Assembly: GCF_037975245.1 (NCBI RefSeq)
Contig: NC_092582.1
Location: forward strand, 9,141,501-9,205,500
Length of the DNA: 64,000 nt
From: Apostichopus japonicus
Taxonomy: Eukaryota; Echinodermata; Holothuroidea; Aspidochirotida; Stichopodidae
Direction: 5' to 3'
The notes under the pieces were generated by a model that did no database searches, was not told where the DNA came from, and worked only from the letters and a program-made list of their open reading frames with translations. This document shows, piece by piece, positions 1-11,073 of the stretch (positions within the stretch are counted from its first letter, which is position 1; each line of letters opens with the position of its first letter). The translations under genes were made by a program, and so were the position numbers.

Positions 1-510
1 ATTGTTACTGATGTAAACAGTGCATACATTAGGAGTAGCCAATTGTTTCATTAATAACTACAATTGAGATCATAGCATTATTACATTTTTCAGCATTGTT
101 ACAAATGCAGGATTCTGCATCCGGGATGCAATGCTTTAGCCAGGGATGCAAAATCTTTAAATTGACTGCGTATGGCAGACACAAAACTTTTTTATTGAGT
201 ACAAACCCCAAGTTCAAACACTCACAAATTGGCCAATTATGCCAAACATTTAACAAAGCACATTTTGGAACGAACATCTTTGTTTTTGAAGTCTTTTCAA
301 AAAGCCACAATTGCTTTACAAAAGAACCAAAATTTCTTCCAATCCTAGGAATGATTGAATTTGCTTGGAAACAAGTAAATCATAATGTTCAATCAACCAC
401 AAGGTACAGAATTAACATCTTTTTCATTACAGAGATTTCCATGCTAAACATAGTCAATGATCTTGCTTAAAAATTCCAAATTTCCTGTGATCTGATTAGC
501 TAATGGTCCC
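1..510. other. No supported gene
   Basis: AT-rich sequence with short open frames on both strands but no splice-bounded exon that I can support. If the minus-strand exon at 511-812 is real, this stretch would be its 3' untranslated region, because that frame meets several stops just below 511. Confidence 0.4.
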
Positions 511-812
511 TTATCCATAGTCTGGAAATATTCTTGCATCTGTAGTGCTCAATGAACACATAGTATATTGTTTAACAACAACTTGTAATGTCACATTCCC
601 CTCTGTAGAGATAGCAAAGTGTGTGCTATGGCTATCATAACGTCTGGCAGGCCTTGTTGACACACATTTAGACACAAAGCGATCATGATACAAAGTTGTT
701 GATGAATTGTTTCTAAGAATATCACGCAATACTTGAATCATTGTCTTGATCCCAAATGTTATGATTTGAGACAATAAAGGAATTTTGTGGAAGCTTACTT
801 GTATCTCTGATA
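511..812 (-). CDS. Possible last coding exon of an unidentified gene
   Basis: On the minus strand a pyrimidine-rich tract and CAG end at 813, followed by 99 open codons and a TAA at 511-513. In AT-rich DNA a run this long without a stop is uncommon. The peptide has a balanced composition: an amphipathic-looking first third (SFHKIPLLSQIITFGIKTMI), then alternating hydrophobic and polar residues suggesting beta strands (HFAISTEGNVTLQVVVKQY), ending TDARIFPDYG. The exon would start with two bases of a split codon. I do not recognise the family, and the upstream exons would lie at higher coordinates on the minus strand, where I found none I could join. It could be a chance open frame. The rest of the gene may be missing or lie beyond the sequence between this exon and ATF6. 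Confidence 0.3.
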
Positions 813-940
813 CTGAAAAAGGATTTTTCATTTTTCAAGAATGTTTGTTCTCTTTTCATTGAGAGTTGCTTTTAAAGTAAACTGTACATTCATACACAGA
901 TTAAAAGACATTGCATGTATGTATGTATGTATGTATATGT

Positions 941-1166
941 GATCTTCCCACAAGCAGGAACTCGCGAAAGAAGCCATGGAGGCTTGTAGACTCGCAAGCT
1001 GACCGAAGCCAATCTCTCGGCACACATCCATTTAACGTCCATGTCGGGAAGTTGTTATTGAACAACACCCTTGCCAGACGACACACATTGCTGTTGGCGG
1101 GGAATCGAACCGGGGATCTCATGACTGGGAGACGCCAGTGTTAACCACTAGGCTATACACTCCGCC
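941..1166 (-). repeat. tRNA-derived SINE, family A (minus)
   Basis: The minus strand from 1166 reads like a tRNA head: an A-box-like TAGCCTAGTGGTTAAC and a B-box-like GGTTCGATTCC about 40 bases later. The tail, with CATGGACGTTAAA and a final segment carrying CGCGAGTTCCTGCTTG, matches the tail of the copy at 16539-16755. Two extra partial copies of the start (ACACTCCGC-like) lie just beyond, at 1168-1217. The head is too decayed to be a functional tRNA gene. Confidence 0.65.
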
Positions 1167-1752
1167 AAAAAATACACTCCGCATAAAAATAAAAAGGCTA
1201 TACACTCCGCATAAAAATTTATTTACATAATGTAGTGGGAAAGGGGTTGAACTGGCCTGTTTAGCTGATGTGCATGTACAGTTTGGGGAAAAAGAAAACT
1301 GTCTAACAAAAACTTTTGAATAAAATTTAATTGGGTAACTGTTAATGGCAACTAATGACAGGATTTCATTAAAGTTGTGAGCAAGTACTAGGCCAGTTAG
1401 GGGAATGTACTTGTATCTAGATAATACTTTCTTCAAAATCAAAGGGCTCAATAAAATCAGTTAAAAATGCAGTATTTTCATTCTTGCATTTCCCTCTAGG
1501 CACTGTTTTACTTTACGTTTTTTTCTGACATTCACAGCGTATGCATAGCCTACCACATTTTCATACACATTAAGTAACTTGTATTTGTAAGGGAGTACTA
1601 GGCTATGCATTGCATGATGTATGGGCCAGCATATATATAATATGGTAACTAGTCTACGGCAAATTTTCTGCTTCGGAATTTGATAGTAATTTGTTGAACG
1701 TATATTAGTTATTACTTACAAGTTCCATCATTTATTTTGTTTTCATGCATAT

Positions 1753-2217
1753 TATAGCATGGTGACTTCGAAGTTCGGACACTTAAGACTTAAAACACCC
1801 CAAAACTAAATCTTCTGGTATAATTCACCAGAAAATATACTTCATACGGTGGGAGAAGTGTGTTATAGTACGATACACGGCCAAACTTTCTTTCCTGCAA
1901 ACTGTTTTTACGTTGTTTTCCAACAAGATTCTTCGAGATTGTGGAACTGATATTTCTTTGCAAGAGTATTGCGAAGTTCGGACACGCAACCCACAGTGTG
2001 TGCTCTTTCAGTAATTATAACAGACTTCATAGATCTTTGTCATTTTGTTGACAAATATGTAAGTAATTTCTTGCACACGGGTCATTTTGGAGAGAAAATA
2101 ACTGTAGCTTCGTACTTGGTGATATTTGGCTCTTCCTGTAGTTTTTCATGGTGAAATCGTGTATTTCTTAGGGTGTCCGAACTTCGCAGTATGCCGAACT
2201 TCGAAATACTGACTATA
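1753..2217. mobile_element. Inverted-repeat MITE candidate with GAAGTTCGG motifs
   Basis: The two ends are inverted copies: TATAGCATGGTGACTTCGAA on the left and, on the minus strand from 2217, TATAGTCAGTATTTCGAAG. Inside, GAAGTTCGGACAC occurs near 1769 and 1973, and CCGAACTTCG occurs inverted near 2176 and 2194. The ends fit a TA target, as in Tc1/mariner-type MITEs. No transposase frame is present. Confidence 0.45.
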
Positions 2218-2988
2218 CTGCCTATCACTACAGGCATCCATTAGGCACAATGTGTTGCCAATGGTCATTATTAAGTATTGTAGTTGTACAAAATGTTATA
2301 ACAATACTGTTGGTTATTACAGTAAACCTAGGTCCTAGTGTTGTTGGTGTTGGTTGTTTGATTAGGCTACAGTAATGTTGAATACTGTACTGTTCAGTAT
2401 TATGCCTACTGCTTGTGTTACACTTACAGCACACTGTACAGCACCTAACCCAGATTAGCCTAACGTTTCTGCTATTGAGCCTACTGTAACTGAGTGACTG
2501 GGTTCTAGAACTAAAAACAAGTTATTAAAGAGCTTGATGGCAGCCATTGAAACTAAACAAATGGCGTAATCACGTACTTCTGATGTTGTAAAATTCTACT
2601 AGGTCTAGGCTATTATAACTAACCTGTTTAAGCTTAATAGCTTCCAAAAAGTAGGAAGTATTTTCGGCATTCCATAGAAACATGGCCAAACTAAATAGAG
2701 ACTGCGAACCTTGTTTAATGTACGTTAATACAATAGCTCAACCAGTCTGAGTAAGCAACGCCCGCGCCATGCACGCTAGCTACTCCATGTTTTTAAACCA
2801 ACGTGTTCCTCGTACATTGTATAGTAATACTAATAGGCGTAGTAGTAAATACGTTTTGAGCACTGATTCTACAAGCAACTGTAGCAGTAAGACATAAGGA
2901 ACAAAACTTATTTCGTATGTGCAAATCCATGCAACGGCCGTGACACAAGAGTTCAACTGTGTACAAATTTCATGTTGAAAAGATTGTA

Positions 2989-3027
2989 ATGGGCGAGAAT
3001 GGCCCTCGATTATTCTACAGATGTTAG
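2989..3027 (+). other. Upstream ORF overlapping the ATF6 start
   Basis: An ATG ten bases before the ATF6 ATG opens a 12-codon frame that overlaps the main start out of frame and stops at TAG 3025-3027. Its context is good (G at -3, G at +4), and so is that of the main start (A at -3, G at +4). If the transcript begins upstream of 2989, ribosomes would meet this ATG first and could only reach the main start by leaky scanning. The transcription start is unknown, so the effect is inference. Confidence 0.5.
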
Positions 3028-6000
3028 CTCATCGTTTCTCGAGGATAATTTTCTGTCTGCCGAAGACTGGGGTGAGTGTAGCCTGTAGGTCTAATGCTTT
3101 CCGTAGTCTTAACATGAACGATCCTTTATTAAATTAACACGGGTTTTCGGCCCTAACACTTAACAGTAATACTACTACTGTTACTAGTGTTACACTAGTT
3201 ACAGTAGTTACAGTAGCATGGTGGGCTTAATTTGATAATGGACGCACGTAAGGATTTGATCAACTATATCTATCAAGGAAAAATCCAAATCACTCAACTG
3301 TATGCATTTTTTAAAGGCCATGGCTATTCTTACGACTAGTCGTAACAATTATTTATAAGGCCATGGCTATTCTTACAACGAGTCGTAACAATTATTTATA
3401 AACTATTCTTACGACAAAGGCAAATTCAAGCGCAGTAAAGTAAATAAAGCCACTGCGCATGTAGTAGGGGTAACCCTAACCCTAAACATAACCCTAAACC
3501 TCAATCCTAACCCTTACCCTAACCCTAACCGGAAATTATTGTTTCTCCTCCTCGTAAAAATAGTACTCCTGGTCATGAAAATAGCAACTGCGCATGTGTA
3601 GTCGGGAATTATTCTTACGACTAGTCGTAACAATAGCCACTTTGTATTTATAAACTATTCTTACGACATCGGCAAATTCAAGTGCAGTTAAGTAAATAAA
3701 GCAACTTTGCATGTAGTACGGTAAACCTAACACTAACCCTAACCTTAACCCTAACCGGAAATTATTGTTACTCCTAGTCGTAAAAATAGTACTCCTAGTC
3801 GTAAAAATAGCCACGTTAGAGCAACTGCGCATGCGCATTTATAAATTATTCTTATGACTAGTTGTAAGAATAGCCACTTTGTTTTTTATATGTGCAGTTC
3901 CTCAGAAATGTAATGATCGCAAAATAGATTGTTGCGTGTCTACGCAACGTACAATTGAGCAAAATTTGACCACCAAATGTCTGCCATGTCAAGTTCTTTC
4001 ATACTTAATCCCCAAAATTGACACATTCGTCGATAAGCTAACTGTAACTTGAATTTTAACTATACATCCATTGACTACGGATGCTGTTTGCTACTGGAGC
4101 CTCTATGCTCAGACAGGTCAGGTCCAAAAGAGAAGTGGAATCATGTTGAGGTAAGTTTGGTTATTCTTACTAGGGAGTAAGATTTCCAAATGCCAAAAGT
4201 ACATGAAAAACTGAAGGGAGGGTGTTACAACTAAGTTTTAAAACACTCACAATTCGATCAGCACATACCTGAAATGGATTCAAACTCTGTATGTAACTCT
4301 GCTTCCCTGCGCAAAGTTGATATTGCCTCTGTATCGTTGCTAGTAATATGTGAAGGTGCTTCAATTACGAAGGTGCGTCAATTATGAAGCCTAAGCTCAA
4401 ATCTAAAAAAAAAAAATTTAACATGACCTCCGTATTTTTGCTCAGATTCATTGTGTGTGTTTTTTTCCTTGTGTGCTTTTAACCATTTTGACTGAACATC
4501 ATGTTCGTTATCTCCCCGAACATCAACGCTGAACTTGAAGCAAAAGTTTTGTTACACTTTTCACAATCTGGTGTTACGATACTCAAGCTAGGCCAGGTAG
4601 GTTTAAGGTTTGGCCTATCTTTAGAACAGGGATTCCCTAACTTTACCCCCCCATGAACCCCCTGTGGATGTCAGAGTTGTCCACGAACACCCAAATTTTC
4701 GAGGCACAATCTGAGCCATTATTATACTATAATACACATAACAGTGCTTCATGAAAGATCAAGTTCATCGTTTAATATTGTAATGAGCAAAAACAAGAGG
4801 TGAACAAATATTTATTTGGAACATCAAGATCAGCTCTTTATCTTCATTCATGATGTACTGTCATGCGTACACCTACTTCACCAAAGTCATGCGGTCTGTG
4901 CCTGTTTCATAATTCAGTTATTAATCACATGTACGGTACTACTATGGCAACATACAGTATGCGTATGGAACGCGAAAATTGGGTTTGTCGATAGGTACGA
5001 CTTTTGTACAATAATTATATACAGTATCAGATTTTAGTTCAACAAAATGTACTCTAGTTTTGACTTTCAGAAGCGTCTCACCACACACCCTCTGGGGGTC
5101 CATGCACCCCAGTTAGGGAACCCCTGCTTTAGAAGTATACCTTCTGTTGTTCTTAAATTGTAGTAGGCAGGCCTATCCTATAATGTAAACTGCAGTGTTA
5201 CCTTGAGTGGTGTGTCTTTAAATATATTTAGGAGATGTTTGTTGATAAAACCATTTTACCCCAAATCAAAAATTTAACCCAACAATTTTACCCCAAAAGT
5301 TATTCCTAGGCTAAATGTCTGCAGAAGGTGTTGACAAGGGCTTCATTGTTTCATTTGATTTTTGAAAACCTTCCATGTTATGCCAAATTTCATAATTCTT
5401 TTGTGAAATATTTAAAGACTAATAGTTGATGTTTTTATCTATCATGCCTTAGATGGTGAAATATGGTAACATTGAATGTGACAACATTAATTGCAATATG
5501 CAGCTTAAAAAGTTTTAGGGAATTTTTTTCTTTCTTTCTTTTTTATTCTGCTTAATTTTAATGAAAAGTTACACAAATACTTTCTTTAATGCACCTTATG
5601 TGCACTGCTTTGACTTGTTTTAAGCATGTTTCCTTCAGTGTGTTTCAATTTTAAGTATATTGATTAATTTTTCAGTTTCTATGTCTTACTTTCTTCTCCA
5701 GGTTTCCAAAGTGACTTTATCCATAAAGATGTATCGAGTGAAGTAACTTCTTTAGAGGTGAGGAATGCAGATCACGATGTACCATTCATTCAACATTCAC
5801 TTCCTTAGGGATACAAATAAGATTATGAATTCATGAATGAACTTCCTCATAAACAGCAGTTGATCCATTCATTACAAGTTCCTAAATTATTTCAAAGAAA
5901 TTATGCTATTCAGTAAATTTCCCTTGGTTGATTGTGTACAATCCTTGGGGCGTCTACATCAATACATCTTGAATGCTAAGTTTCCTGTGCTTTATTAATT

Positions 6001-6079
6001 GAAGTTATACTTACAGTAAGTCTGTAATTTACAAAAGTTCATTGAAAACCTAATTGTAGTTGGATTGAAGTTTGTTAAT

Positions 6080-6113
<34 letters not shown>

Positions 6114-9100
6114 CCCCCCCTTAATAATGCCAGTGATATGTGTTTAATTTTAAAGCTTAAAGTAGCCCAGGGCAATTTTCAGTAAACTAGGATATTATAA
6201 GATTTATAGAAAGTTAAATAATGATCATATGACCTCAGTATATAAACATTTGTCACAAATAAAAAATGGGGATGATGAGATGAATGGACTTCCTTTGTTC
6301 TGGAAATTTAAGTGTCAGTTCCTTCTTTTGCTGTCATCCATTTTGGTCTAAGCTTAGAAAAAGAGGTGTTACTCAGCCTTTATTTGCCCTGTATCGCATC
6401 GAAAACTGCTATGCAAAATGGTCAAGTTGCTACATGTACTTGTAAGTTCAAAGATGTTTTTATAGGCTCAGTTTCTTACACAGAACCCAATACCCAAAGT
6501 ATTTTTCTTCTTGACAAAATTCAGAGTCTTATGTTCCCATTTACTGTAGTTCATTGTTAACCTACAGTACTGTAAATAATAGGATTCATTTATGATGAAT
6601 GACAATTTAGCCAGGTTTGAAAATGTAGAAAGTATGCCAATTAAATTACATTTTATTATATCTTAAAAGAGACTTGAATACATATATAGTTTTCCTTAAA
6701 TCATGTTCCGACATAAACGTTATAAGATTAGTACCGTATTTGAAGTAAGATTTAAAGGAAGCTAGTAAAGTTTTCAAAAGTATTTTTTCCTGGAGGTCTT
6801 TACTCTCCAAATTGTTCTCCAACATTTTTAAGGAACACCACAAGATGACTGAATGTCTAAGTCAGGAAAATATCGTCGAAGGTTGTAATAAAAACAATTA
6901 AAGAATTTTGACCAAAGGTGACCATATTTGAATATGGAGCATATTTAGGGCGAATACGGCATACTTTTAAGGTTCAGTTTAATACAGTATCTGAGTATAG
7001 TGAACTTGTACAGTAAACATGCAAAATACTAACAATGCACAAACCTGTCTTGCCACTCTGTTGGGAAAACTTCACATTCACAGAAAGTGCTCTAAATTTT
7101 CGGTTTTGAAATACAGTACTGTTGCAAATTGTGGCGTACAGTATTTTTGTTACTGAACAAGTTGTGCACAGAGCTTACAAGGTATATACAGTACATTAGA
7201 GCGACCGAATCCATTCATGATACATATTTTATCAAGCATTCACTCTCTTTCTTTTGCATGCTATGTATACAGAGCTTTGGCATCACCCTTGACTCACAGC
7301 ATTATAGTGCACAAGACGATGTTAGTTCCGACAGCTCTACAAAATCATGGAACGGCTTAGATGACGACTTTGCAGCAACAGTTGGTGAGTGATCATTTCC
7401 TAACAACAGTGGGCTGCCACAAACAGATATATATGACATTAAATGAACAACTTGGTTAAATTAATTTTAATTCAAGTTTTGTATTTGTTTTCTTTTTCTA
7501 TTACCCTCCAAAGTGGTAAAACAAATTGTGAATTAATAATTATGAAAAGCTTGATGTTCAAAGAGCTCACATGAATGGCCAATATACATTCATGTTTCTG
7601 CTGCTGTTGGATATTTCATATTCAAGTAGCAAAAGTGTCATTAAAACTTTCAATATTGTCACAAAGAAATCATTATTCAGTGAACCGTCATACAGTACTT
7701 GTCTGAACAGTTACAAGACCTTTCATTTGTGCTTTTCATTTATATTTCAAGGAGTCGAGTAACTTGTCTGTCCAATAAAATCTCAGAAGTTTTTCAAACT
7801 GTACTATACACTGTACCATAATGGTTCATTGTACACGTAGTGCATTACTTCCAAACCTAGAAATTCACAACGTTAGCCACTTGATAGTAAAGGCAAAATT
7901 ATTTTGCTTTAAAGCTGGAATGGCTTATATTTTCATGAATTACAGTGCATGTCAGTTACTGTAAAGGCTTATGAGAGCAACCCATTAATATTTGCTGAAA
8001 ATAAGCAGTAATTAATACATGGCTTATAAATGTTAGGTACAGATAATGCCTAATATTTGACTCACAATTGTTAGCCACGCTTATCACATGTTACAATGCT
8101 CTGAACAATGTCTACTGGAAAACGCAAGTGCCTAGTTTGTATCTACATGCAAATTGTGACTTCCACTGGAATTTGTCCATTGATTTATAGCCCTGACTTT
8201 GGAGACCCCACTTCTGTTAAACTGAGTTTAACACAGCAACAGCACTGTACACTATTGAACAACATTTGCTTGCTACATGGGTTAAAATCTCATTTGCTCT
8301 TCCTTAAATTTGGCATTTGTTCACCATATTCATTATGATCTTACATTGCTACTGTATGTACACACACACACATATATGTCATCATTTTTCAGAAAAGTGC
8401 AAGTTATTCTAACTAACTACTGTACTGTAGTTATCATTAAGTACAGTCAGAAGTATCGTATATTATTGAAACTCTATACGTACCACCCTGTACGTTACAG
8501 AACAAATCAAATTAAGTTGGTGGGAAGGAGTGAAAGGAAACATTACCCGTACTTCTTACAATGGACCGTTTTCAGAATTGTTTTACAATCATTAACTTTT
8601 ATGTAGAACTTTAAAGAGAAAGTATGCTATTCAATTGGAAGAGCACTTACCCTTTAAATGCAGATTTTGGATGCTGATTTGCAAACAATATCGTGAATTT
8701 AAACTTCCAATAGAAAGTTGTGCTTTAAAGTTATGAATAATTTAGTATAAATTTATATACATGTGTAATTTACCTATTTTGGAAAATTGTCTAGCCTCGG
8801 ACATATCAGATGGAAAATTACTGTACAGCAATTTACTTTAAAGTGACCGTTCAGTAACAAACATCTTTCAATTTGTAATTTTAACCTAATTTTGAAGAAT
8901 CAAGTATTTTTGACACACTGTTTTGCAACATGCACAGTACAAAGTACTGTAAATGTAAACGCCTACAAGAATGTGAAGTATTGCACAAATAACAATATTT
9001 CCCATCCGATGAGTTCCACAGTACAGTATCTCAGGAAAATATTACAATTAGTAAAATTTATAAGATGTTTTCATTATTTTTATTTTTTTTTCACAGACGT

Positions 9101-11016
9101 TGATGTCAAAGGTGAACCATGCTCACCTCAGCTATCTCAGTGTTCAACAGAGTCTCAGTCCAGCCAGGTGTGTAGTTTACTTAGTATATTTAAATTAATG
9201 TCTCAAACATAGGACACTGACAGGGCTGCATCACCCCGCAGCCTGGCTGCATAGTACATATATGTTTTTGTGCTGTGCAGTTACACACAATAGGCACTCC
9301 AGTTTCACGTGATAAAGTACTGCTAACTGCTAAGATAATTTCTATTTTTTATTTTGATTCAGCCTTGCTGCAGGGGTTTTGAAGCTCCTGTAGAGCTTTC
9401 TCTTTGATAAAGTGCCATCTGGTGTTACTGTTAGTTATACATTATAATAGGAGATGGTATTAGAACAGTCTGTTAATGTGAAATGAATGGTTTGGATACA
9501 CTGGAACCAGATAGGCAGTAGTATTGATGTAGATAAATGCTATAGGCAAGTAAAAGTGACTCTAGACAGACTTTTATTTATTACATAACACATGTACAAT
9601 AATACAAAAATAATGCATTATAATAGGATATGGTAAATATTGGAACAGTCTGTTAAGTGTGATATGAATGATTGGGATACACTGAAACCAGGTACATAGG
9701 TAGTGGTTTGGATGTGTGTAAGTACTATAGGGTACTAGTAAAAGTGACAGTAACTTTAGACAGACTTCTGTTCATTACACAATACATACAATATCAAAAT
9801 TTGTGATGAAGTGGATAAAAATTCATAGTCGTGTCCACAAAGTTGTCATTGGTTACGACCCTCAACAATTCAACGTTATTTCAATATGAAATGTCAATAT
9901 TAGTGCTTTCTATGGCTCAGCAGATTACAATATGTATTAAGGCACACTGATACAGCTGTGTTGTCTGAGGGTGGAAATTGCTATTTTATTTTCTTCTTGC
10001 GGTATTTTACTAGGTAAAATGTGATTTTTTAATGGTGATTAGCATGTAATATTAATGGGTATAAAAGTTGCCAAAACTCTAGATGGTCTAGCGTTAATCT
10101 ATTTTTTGACCTACAGTGAACCTACGATATTGAATTGAACACAATTGGAATGTCCAGTGACAAACATTCTCAATCATGGAAACAACTTATTTTTGTAATG
10201 CTTTGTGAAGAACCACCATCTCGGTATCAATTTTATTCTCCGCTAGAGATGTGGTTGGTTGAAGCTACAGTATTCAATCAGTGTTTTTCCTGAAAATCCT
10301 GTAGTGAGAAAGCAAAACGGAACCTACATGGGCAGTCTGATGTTTTTATGCCATCTCTTGAAAACACTCTTGTTTAGTTAGTCTCATATTTGTTTATTTT
10401 AGCATGTTTACATTTAAAACATAAAACTAGGAGTATTTTATTTAGCAACAATAGCGAAATGAAGAACTGTCTACACGTTCTCTCTGCATAAATAGTGTCT
10501 GGGATTGGTTTTTACGGCTCATCTGCTCTGATGATGTCACTGTCTTTCCTGTTATTACCAAAATAATATAAGTCACTCACAAAACCTTAGCAACAAATCT
10601 TCGATCTAGAAGATATGTACTACTATGTAAAACTATCCAAGTCTGCCAGCAAAATAAAATTTTGCTAAAACATAAATTTGATTTGCCAAACTCTTTTCAT
10701 TGTCATATATTCTGAATTCCATGGAAAACCTATATGTGAAACACAATCCAAGTATTTGGCAGAATATGCCTGTAACACACAAAATGGAGACCACAATTTG
10801 GAAATATCATATTCAGTGGTGAAGCATGATTGTGGTTTATACTTTTACATCAGTGCGGGTGGTGATGATGATCATTGGTTATAGAATCATTAGTCATTAG
10901 TAATATACAATACTTGGATTGTCTCTGCAAAGTACTTAAGATCATACATTCAGTTACTACATCTCATGGCATGCAGATGGACAAAAGAATGGAGAGAAAA
11001 TCAAGGATTTAATACA

Positions 11017-11073
<57 letters not shown>

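Larger units (their letters stand above)
813..2988. other. Intergenic: ATF6 upstream region with repeats
   Basis: Holds an ATGT microsatellite (about 912-937), a tRNA-headed SINE, an inverted-repeat element (both listed separately) and, from about 2600, the presumed 5' untranslated region and promoter of ATF6. I see no clear TATA box or ER-stress element (CCAAT-N9-CCACG) in the last few hundred bases. The transcription start is not determined. Confidence 0.4.

Noticed and set aside
96-470. 124-codon plus-strand frame near the window start
   Set aside because: Low-complexity composition, no recognisable domain, no splice-site support; AT-rich flanking sequence.
1098-1166. Possible functional tRNA gene (minus)
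   Set aside because: A- and B-box-like sites are present, but the acceptor stem does not pair and the sequence continues into a SINE tail shared with another copy.
3470-3530. True telomere or chromosome fusion point
   Set aside because: The CCCTAA runs are short, degenerate and present twice within a duplicated repeat unit in an intron.
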